From Nemophila menziesii (taxonomy: Eukaryota > Streptophyta > Magnoliopsida > Boraginales > Hydrophyllaceae), in the NCBI GenBank assembly GCA_029959085.1, contig JARWIR010000014.1, positions 11,144,001 to 11,208,000 on the forward strand: a DNA stretch of 64,000 nucleotides, given 5' to 3'. A model generated the notes under the pieces. The model did not search any database, was not told the DNA's origin, and was given only the letters and a program-made list of their open reading frames with translations. The position numbers and the translations under genes are program-made. This document shows, piece by piece, positions 58,077 to 64,000 of the stretch (positions are counted from its first letter, which is position 1; every line of letters begins with the position of its first letter).

Positions 58077-59639
58077 TGGTGGTCCTTTGTGTGTTCTAAA
58101 ATAAATGCAATAAATAATCGAACCACAACCGCAAGTGTACGGTTGTCCCAAGTTGTATAACTGATAAAACAGATTCGTTCCAAGGACGGGATGGTTGACT
58201 ACAATGTTTAACAAGTAATGAATGGTTGCACTTATGAAAACAAGTAAATAAAATATGTTTGTTTGGTTTTTGATATTAAAGCTACTAAATGAAAGACAAA
58301 TTATAAATGCAATTAAAAGCTAAGACGCAAGTAAAATGATGTAAAACGCAGTATGAGAAGGTAGCACTTGAGAACGCAAGGGATCCTCCCAATCCTATTT
58401 CCTATCTTATGTTGTTTAAGGGCTAAATTGGTCAATTACAATGGTCGGGATTCTAAATTCCTTATACCCCCGTCAGGGTGGACTATAAGGCGATCCTAGA
58501 GTGTCACTAGTCCCGCCAGGGTAAATATGATCCACTTTTGGATGTTTAAGTTTTATTACCTCATTGGCCCTAGAATTAGCTAAGTTCGTCAGAATCAATA
58601 GCTTCTATCCTAGATTGAATAAATGGTTCTGTATTTAAACCCTCCGTCAGGATGATCCAATTGCTACTAATTGGAATAGCCTAAATACAAATACCTGTTC
58701 CTAGTTCATGACGCTAAAAACAGTAAATAATCTCAATTTATAGAAAAGAGTAAAAGCCCCAATCTAATTTAATTTAACAGAAACCCAAATTCAACATTCG
58801 TAATTCAATAAGATTGGGATTCACCCATTAATTGTTCTCAAGCACTATTAAATGTTTAGCTCATACTAAATGGAAAAACTAAATTAAAAGAAATGGAATT
58901 CATATTTGATTACAAAATTAAAGATTAAAAGAACCTAATTTCCGGAATTGGAATGACTGAGAACGGAGATATAGACCCTCTCCAGTTCTTGCAGCTTCTT
59001 CTTTCTTCCTTCTGTTGCTTCTCTCTGGTGTTTAATCTTGTAGAATGTGAATTGTATGAAAAATAGAAGTCCAGACCTCCTTTTATAAGTACAAATTCGG
59101 ACTTGGACCTAGGCTTTTAATTAAATGAAATATAAAAGGCCCAAGTCCACTAACTTAGCCCAAAATCCCATAACTGCTGATATGCCTTCACTAAAACGGC
59201 TTTTCCCGATGCGTTATGACTCCGATTGACCTCATTCCAGTTGCTAAAGTTCCGTAACTCGATAAGGAATGTTTTCTCTTCAAAGGTCAGCGGCTGAATC
59301 ATCGCTTAAGCACCTCGAAATCAGCAATCTATGGCCTGGAAAATGGATTTTCAGTTCTAAAAATAATATCTTCGGGATTTATCTTCAAGTCTTGACTCTA
59401 TCTCGTGATCTTTGACTTTCTCCTCGGATTCCTCTTCTAGCTAACATCTAAAACCTGTAAACTTTACACTAAAAATACCAATATTACGCGCAAAAGTTTA
59501 ATAAACTAAAAATGCTAGAAATAAAAGAGGAAAATCATATTATTGCATATTTAGTCCAAAATTCTATCAAATTGATTACATAAACACCAAAAATGATGTC
59601 TCCTAAGGGTCGAAAATAAGAACAATTAGGGAGACATCA
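58077..59639 (-). repeat. 3' LTR of element E
   Basis: 1,563 bp, + strand edges TGGTGGTCC and GGGAGACATCA. It carries CCGCAAGTGTACGGTTGTCCC, a TATAAAA-type box near 59092-59098 (sense) and a perfect 10-bp edge dyad at 59594-59639. The CCGTCAGGGTGGAC motif occurs in variants near 58472, 58513 and 58649. Confidence 0.9.
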
Positions 59640-59656
59640 AGACCCCCAACTCAAAC
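59640..59656 (-). promoter_or_regulatory. Polypurine tract of element E
   Basis: Sense GTTTGAGTTGGGGGTCT ends at the LTR start, almost identical to the PPT of B. Confidence 0.85.
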
Positions 59657-61102
59657 CTTTGTCGTCCCGACAAAGCAAAACAAAACAATACAAGGGGGTA
59701 GAAGTAAACGTATAAACAAGTAGAAGCTAACAAATAAACCCTAAAGCAATTCTCAAAATAAATCTCATATAGCAAGCTCTAGAAACTAATATACCCATAC
59801 ATCTAAAATGCAACATCAAACATAAATAATCTCAATCATAAAATTAAAGTTGCAATGCTTGAAGGTTACACTTGTACTCATCTCTGTATGATGGCTATAG
59901 GGTGGTCATTAATCCTAACTCGCTTTGAACGCTCCACCTTGTATATTCCCTATTAACAGAATCATAAATTCACTATGCACTTAGGAATCACGAGGTCTTT
60001 ATGGTTATAACATTGGCTTAAGGACGGGTGTGGATGTATATTTGGTAAATTTGAAGTGAGCTTTTGGCTCTCTCCTCACTTACAATCAACAGTGTCCTCG
60101 AGCTTGAGTTAACGCTCAAAAGATGTTCTCACTCACCCATATACGCAACAATTTAGCGTCCCATGTCTACCCACTATAAATAAGATGATTTTCAGAAAAA
60201 TTCCACTTTGCCGGATGTTTTATTCATTCATATTTTTCTTTTTATTTTCTTTTCTCTTTTTCTCTTTTTTTTTGTACAGAAGAGAACTGGGTTCCCGGTT
60301 CCTACTGTATGATTTTTCAAAATTTTTCATTTTTTCTTTCTTTTTCATTTTTCTTCATTCCCGGCAAAGGGTTACAAGTATATATCATCTGCAATTGTGC
60401 TACAATACAAAGCAAATCAATCCCAACCCATTAAATTCCCCATAAGTGGTCCCACCACCCCAAACTCAAGCTCGAGACATGTCTCAGGATTGTGATTCAA
60501 GTGTGGGTTATATGGTCATGCCTAATAATCTAAGGGATAATGGCTTATATCGTGGCTACAAAGAAAAGGCTAAAGGCTCAAAGTGGGCTAAGACGGATAA
60601 TAATTAATACAAGGGATAGAAGGCTAAAAAGGCAGAAATGGCTAACAAAGAACTGCCCCTATCATTTTCCTAAGTACATAGCTTGTCTTTAGTTCATATC
60701 TAGGTGGGTTCTCTACTAATTAGGATTTCATTTTCTACACACCAAACATATTCCTTGAGTACAAGCTTACTTCATTTGCATTGTTCATTAATTTTTCCTA
60801 TTAATTACCTATGTTTGCATGCAATTCTAAATGCGTTTTATATCAATCCCTAAAGTCCACTATTTACTATCATAGATTCATCAAAAGTATGCTTAAAGGG
60901 ATATTTAAAAATTTCTACAGTCAAACGCAACTCCGAAAATTCTTTTATTGAAAGCAAATAAAGCAAATAACACATAAAAAAATGGGATGAGGCAACGAAC
61001 CCCACCCCAAACTCAAAAATGAGTCGTGTCCCCACGACTCAAAAAGACTCAATAAAGCATTTAAACTAATCTACACTAAGAGGAAAGTTTAGAAAACGTA
61101 TC
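59657..61102 (-). other. 3' untranslated region of element E
   Basis: About 1.4 kb without a gene. Landmarks shared with B: GAGTGAGCTTTTGGCTCTCTCC (60055-60076), TTTGCCGG (60207-60214) and CCGGCAAAGGGTTAC (60361-60375) around a long T/C tract, CACCACCCCAAACTCAAGC (60453-60471), and the hairpin at 61021-61040. At 60285-60300 there is a lone AACTGGGTTCCCGGTT, the palindrome of the array 2.5 kb away. The 86-codon hydrophobic frame at 60185-60445 is a product of the pyrimidine tract. Confidence 0.7.
61021..61040 (-). promoter_or_regulatory. Conserved RNA hairpin downstream of the extra ORF (E)
   Basis: The 20 bases GAGTCGTGTCCCCACGACTC form a perfect 8-bp stem with a GGGA loop in the sense RNA. 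Same position as in B, about 60-90 bases past the stop of the extra ORF. Confidence 0.65.
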
Positions 61103-62398
61103 TTAACCAGCGCGAGGCTGGTTATCGGTGTTGCGTTCTGGACCTTTATCTCGCGTAACAGCATCATAAATCGCGTTTTGAAGTGTATTTACGCCTAAGA
61201 TCAAATTTCGAAGCAGGTCCAATTCTTTTGTAACGTTTCCCAAGGTAGCAATCATCTTCTCCTGATTCTCTTCCAACACCTGAATCTTTGATTCCAACTC
61301 AGGAACAGTTTTCGCTTTCTTTGATTGAGGAGTTCTAGGGCTCTTGGTAGCTCTTGTTGCTTCTTCATGGATATTCTTGATTGTGCTCAAAGCTATACTC
61401 ACACCAACTGAAACAACGTCAATATCTGCGCTCTTACGCGGAATCTTTGCGTCTAGGCACAACTGAGTAATAGTACAAGGAAACTTCAGATTTTGTTGTT
61501 GCATTGGTGATTTCGCGAACTCCATGATTGTGTCATAAATGATCTTAGCAACATCAAATGGTTTCTCCTCCAAAATACACTTAATAACAAATACGTGCTC
61601 TTTCTTCAACTCGGAAGTGTGTTTAATACCAAAGAAAGTGGGTATTACGAAACGAGACCAAACCTTCGCACGAGGTGTCAAACTATTGCTGTAAAACTGT
61701 CCAGGATATCTTTCTCCTTCAGGAATTGGGCTAGCCCCATTAATATGCACTGTCCCCCAAAGGGATTCAAAATCGAAAGAAGGGTCATTAAGAGTTTCTT
61801 GGAAAGGGCATGTTCCACAAAAGTTGGGTAATTTCAAGGATTTCCGAATACGTTCAATAGAGAAAGGAACTACCTTTTTGCGGATATCAATTGCATCACG
61901 GGAGGTAGCTAAACCTTCGTAAAATTCTCGCACCAAAGTAGGAATAAACTCAAGCTTCCTTTCTTGCAACTCTTTCCAACCAAACTTAGCACATGTCACA
62001 GCATATTCCTTGTGTTCACTACTCATAATACCCTTCGGAAAATTCGTCTCCTCACCAAATTTCAAAAATTCAATTCTTTCACGAACCTGAGTATTCCAAC
62101 AAGTATAAACCCTCTTAGGCTTGTGGGCCCACATCTTCATACGCGGAGGTTTTTGTTGAACTGGTGCTTCTGGAACCTCTTGTTTAGTTTCCTTCTCAAT
62201 GTTCTTCGCAATTTCCTCTTCTGGTTCCTTCTCACTTTCTATCTCATCAATCAATCTTCTCTTTTGACATGTGATTTCTATTCTGTTAGAATCAAGCTTA
62301 ACTTCATCAATTTTTCGTTTAGGACGCGAATCAGGAATCTCAATAGCTTGATCTTGGGAACCACCAGTTCTTCGGAAATCACCGGTTCTGTTAGTCAT
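61103..62398 (-). CDS. Extra 3' ORF of element E (putative plant transposon protein-like)
   Basis: 431 codons, ATG at 62398, uninterrupted. Residues 1-95 are charged and basic (SRPKRKIDEVKLDS, CQKRRLIDE, MWAHKPKRVYTCW), with PKRK as a possible nuclear signal. Residues about 120-310 hold the conserved blocks shared with B: FGWKELQERKLEFIPTLVREFYEGL, IDIRKKVVPFSIERIRKSL, LTPRAKVWSRFVIPTFFGIKHTSEL, VIKCILEEKPFDVAKIIYDTI and LKFPCTITQLCLDA. Residues about 365-420 look like a coiled coil (VPELESKIQVLEENQEKM, TKELDLLRNLI). No membrane segment. It sits where Athila elements carry their env-position ORF, but nothing here looks like a glycoprotein. Biochemical role unknown. Confidence 0.78.
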   Translation of the reverse strand: MTNRTGDFRRTGGSQDQAIEIPDSRPKRKIDEVKLDSNRIEITCQKRRLIDEIESEKEPEEEIAKNIEKETKQEVPEAPVQQKPPRMKMWAHKPKRVYTCWNTQVRERIEFLKFGEETNFPKGIMSSEHKEYAVTCAKFGWKELQERKLEFIPTLVREFYEGLATSRDAIDIRKKVVPFSIERIRKSLKLPNFCGTCPFQETLNDPSFDFESLWGTVHINGASPIPEGERYPGQFYSNSLTPRAKVWSRFVIPTFFGIKHTSELKKEHVFVIKCILEEKPFDVAKIIYDTIMEFAKSPMQQQNLKFPCTITQLCLDAKIPRKSADIDVVSVGVSIALSTIKNIHEEATRATKSPRTPQSKKAKTVPELESKIQVLEENQEKMIATLGNVTKELDLLRNLILGVNTLQNAIYDAVTRDKGPERNTDNQPRAG

Positions 62399-62784
62399 CT
62401 CTTACCACCCCAAACTCAAAACTTCAAATAATGAAAAACTTAGAGAAAAAGTTTAGAATTTTGATGTTTTGAGGCTTAGGAATTGAAGAACTAGGTGGAA
62501 TATGAGATGGGTCTTGTTTAATTTGGATGGGAGAAGAAAGGATTGGGTTTAATTTAAGGACTGGGTGAAGAAAATTTTTGGGAAAAACTAAGGATTTGAT
62601 GTTATTTTGGAGAGGAGGTGAGTTGATTTTGTGTTTTTGTGGTGAAAGAGGGTAGGATTTGATGATATATAGTGTTTTGGTTGATGAATTTCGGAGGTGG
62701 GGAGGCTATTGGTGCGTTTTAGGTAAAAACTTGCAGGAGAGGCTAGGAAAACTAGGTTAAAACACCAAAACCGCCTCTCACAGC
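62399..62784 (-). promoter_or_regulatory. Leader of the extra ORF in element E, with PPT-like motif and TATA-like box
   Basis: GAGTTTGGGGTGGTAAG (sense) lies just before the ATG (about 62402-62418). CACTATATATC gives a TATA-like box near 62664-62672, between the palindromic array and the ORF, as in B. Possible internal promoter; otherwise an untranslated leader. Confidence 0.4.
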
Positions 62785-63290
62785 TTTCAAACCGGGTTCC
62801 CGGTTCCGCGGCGCTGTGACGGCGCAGAAAAATGACTTAATGAATTTTTTTTTTCAACGCACCAACACGCTGGACCCCAAGACGCGGGGTCAGAGATTCT
62901 ACTCGCCGAAACCGGGTTCCCGGTTTTGTAAAATGCGGGTACCCGGATTTTCTCGATGGCGCGAGTCAAAACGCGCCAAAACGCAGGATTCCAAAACGCT
63001 AGGTCAGAGAAATCCACCAGTTACAGCTCCGAAACCGGGTACCCGGTTCTGCCAGATACGGGTTCCCGGTTTTGTGTCGATGGCGCGAGTCAAAACGCAG
63101 GCCACCAAAACGCTGGGTCAGAGATTTTCAAAAGTTACAGCACCAAAACCGGGTTCCCGGTTTTGAAAAACCGGGTTCCCGGTTCCGACGCTGTATCGTG
63201 AACCCAAAACGCCAAGTGTTGCGTTAAAATTTTTGGTACCAGCTCCAAAACCGGGTTCCCGGTTTTTGCGAAACTGGGTTCCCGGTTTCT
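62785..63290 (-). repeat. Palindromic ACCGGGTTCCCGGT repeat array of element E
   Basis: At least nine copies of an ACCGGGTTCCCGGT or GGGTACCC palindrome, centred near 62798, 62918, 62942, 63041, 63066, 63154, 63176, 63255 and 63279. The last eight fall in four pairs about 22-25 bases apart, and the pairs repeat every ~100-125 bases within a larger unit (TCAAAACGC...GGGTCAGAGATT...AGCTCC). GC-rich against an AT-rich background. Frames crossing it on both strands are artefacts. Confidence 0.88.
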
Positions 63291-63521
63291 CCTGGACATC
63301 CAACCTCTTTTTCTCCTTTTTTCGCCAAATCGACCCCAAACTCATGACCTTTTTACCCCTGAAATCATCAAAAACAACTACCCTTCCTCATTTCTTAATA
63401 ACACACACTAAAATTACGAAAATTAAACTATTCTAACTTGCAAAAATTTAAAAACTCAGCTAATATACAAGGAATTGGCTTTTGTTTAACGTCGTTAAGC
63501 TCGATGGGTTACCTCACGCTC
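63291..63521 (-). other. Spacer after integrase in element E
   Basis: No gene. It contains another PPT-like CCCCAAACTCATGACC (63334-63349). Confidence 0.4.
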
Positions 63522-64000
63522 TTAAGGAGTTTCGAGGAGATACATGATCTCCCCGGGATGTGGATCTTCCGAGCGATTGGTATCTTCACCTCCATGGTAT
63601 ATCTTCAATCTGTGACCGTTAACCATAAAGGTGCGGTTCTCTAGCGGATGTTCTATTTCTATCGCCCCATGAGGTGTAACTTTGGTCACAATGTATGGAC
63701 CTGACCACTTAGATCTTAACTTACCCGGGTAATTGCTGAACTTTGAGTTATACTTCAGTACTCTTTGCCCCACTTCAAAGTTCTTTGTACGAATCCTATT
63801 GTCATGCCATTTCTTCGTGTTTTCTTTGTAAAGTTTGGCATTTTCATAAGCATGCAATCGGAATTCGTCAAGTTCATTAAGCTTCATCATACGATTCTTT
63901 CCTGCTAAGATATGATCTAAATTCAACTGCGCAATTGCCCAATATGCACCCATTTCAAGCTCTAAAGGTAAGTGACAAGCCTTACCATACACCATACGAT
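63522..64000 (-). CDS. pol: Element E integrase C-terminal part (5' end outside window)
   Basis: An open frame from the window edge to a stop at 63522, about 159 codons. It starts within the integrase core end (MVYGKACHLPLELE), passes the helical linker (MGAYWAIAQLNLD, MMKLNELDEFRLHAYENA, KKWHDNRI) and ends in the C-terminal DNA-binding domain (FEVGQRVLKYNSKF, GKLRSKWSGPYIVTKVTPHGAIEIEHP). The catalytic D,D-35-E residues lie beyond the window. The internal methionine is only the first ATG; translation comes from upstream pol. The WSGPYIVTKV segment aligns with WMGPFIVTKV in the fusion ORF of B. Confidence 0.88.
   Translation of the reverse strand, partial: RMVYGKACHLPLELEMGAYWAIAQLNLDHILAGKNRMMKLNELDEFRLHAYENAKLYKENTKKWHDNRIRTKNFEVGQRVLKYNSKFSNYPGKLRSKWSGPYIVTKVTPHGAIEIEHPLENRTFMVNGHRLKIYHGGEDTNRSEDPHPGEIMYLLETP

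Larger units (their letters stand above)
58077..64000 (-). mobile_element. Element E: Athila-like element, 3' half in the window
   Basis: Minus orientation. From the right edge the sense order is integrase end, spacer, palindromic repeat array, leader, extra ORF, 3' untranslated region, PPT and 3' LTR (59639-58077). The 5' half lies beyond 64000. No stops occur in the visible coding parts, so E may be the best-preserved and youngest element here. It sits head to head with LTR D; the bases before its edge (TTCCT) are the predicted target duplication. Confidence 0.85.

Noticed and set aside
60185..60445. Hydrophobic 86-codon ORF that looks like a membrane protein
   Set aside because: It is a read-through of a T/C-rich tract in a 3' untranslated region; B has no counterpart.
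62787..63345. Several 75-116-codon frames over the palindromic array of E
   Set aside because: Repeat-driven frames on both strands with PGSRF / NPV periodicity from the palindrome; no independent evidence of coding.
1..64000. Host protein-coding genes, rRNA, tRNA or organelle insertions
   Set aside because: Every long frame reads as retrotransposon or CACTA sequence, or as a shadow; no rRNA, tRNA or plastid-like segments were seen.

Overview
The window looks like plant nuclear heterochromatin, probably from a eudicot. It is AT-rich and almost wholly made of nested Ty3/Gypsy LTR retrotransposons of the Athila lineage. The evidence is tRNA-Asp-type primer-binding sites, a zinc-knuckle gag, an Athila-style protease/RT, and an extra ORF downstream of integrase that resembles the 'putative plant transposon protein' domain. 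I found no host gene, rRNA, tRNA gene or CRISPR array.

Main layout: bases 1-25993 recur almost exactly at 29849-55838. By eye there are about 40 substitutions, one 4-bp deletion and one 1-bp insertion, or roughly 0.15%. The simplest reading is a direct tandem duplication of a 29,845-bp unit (25994-55838) whose first copy starts left of the window. The new junction lies at 25993/25994, inside a reverse-transcriptase gene.

One unit, left to right. An AT-rich stretch and a broken CACTA (TNP2-like) fragment (25994-27040) come first, followed by a 337-bp inverted-repeat element (27056-27392). Next is a heavily decayed + strand pol, 'element A' (27690-31450; its end is also at 1-1600), then an LTR fragment 'F' (1832-2309). 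'Element G' (2745-10166, minus) is a truncated gypsy element split by a solo LTR 'H' (6316-7847, target duplication GTAAC). A minisatellite of about 17 x 76 bp (10240-11500) follows. Last is 'element C' (+ strand, from 11501), split by 'element B' (14031-23979, minus), which is flanked by the target duplication CAGGC. B keeps both LTRs, PBS, gag-protease, extra ORF and PPT, but has lost RT, RNase H and most of integrase through a deletion that leaves an in-frame fusion.

Right of the duplication (55839-64000), C runs on to RNase H and is then cut by + LTR 'D' (56345-58076). D is cut in turn by minus element 'E' (58077 to beyond the window). E shows its 3' LTR, an extra ORF of 431 codons, a palindromic repeat array and the C-terminal end of integrase.

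The most unusual signals are structural. Every complete LTR 5' edge examined carries an inverted repeat of its first 10 bases with the same 46-bp span, in B, C, D, E, G and H. B and E both carry unrelated GC-rich palindromic repeat arrays at the same place, upstream of the extra ORF. They also share a hairpin with a GGGA tetraloop after that ORF and a reiterated PPT-like motif. Together these suggest a separately controlled 3' gene module. All family calls come from reading motifs; no database search was run.
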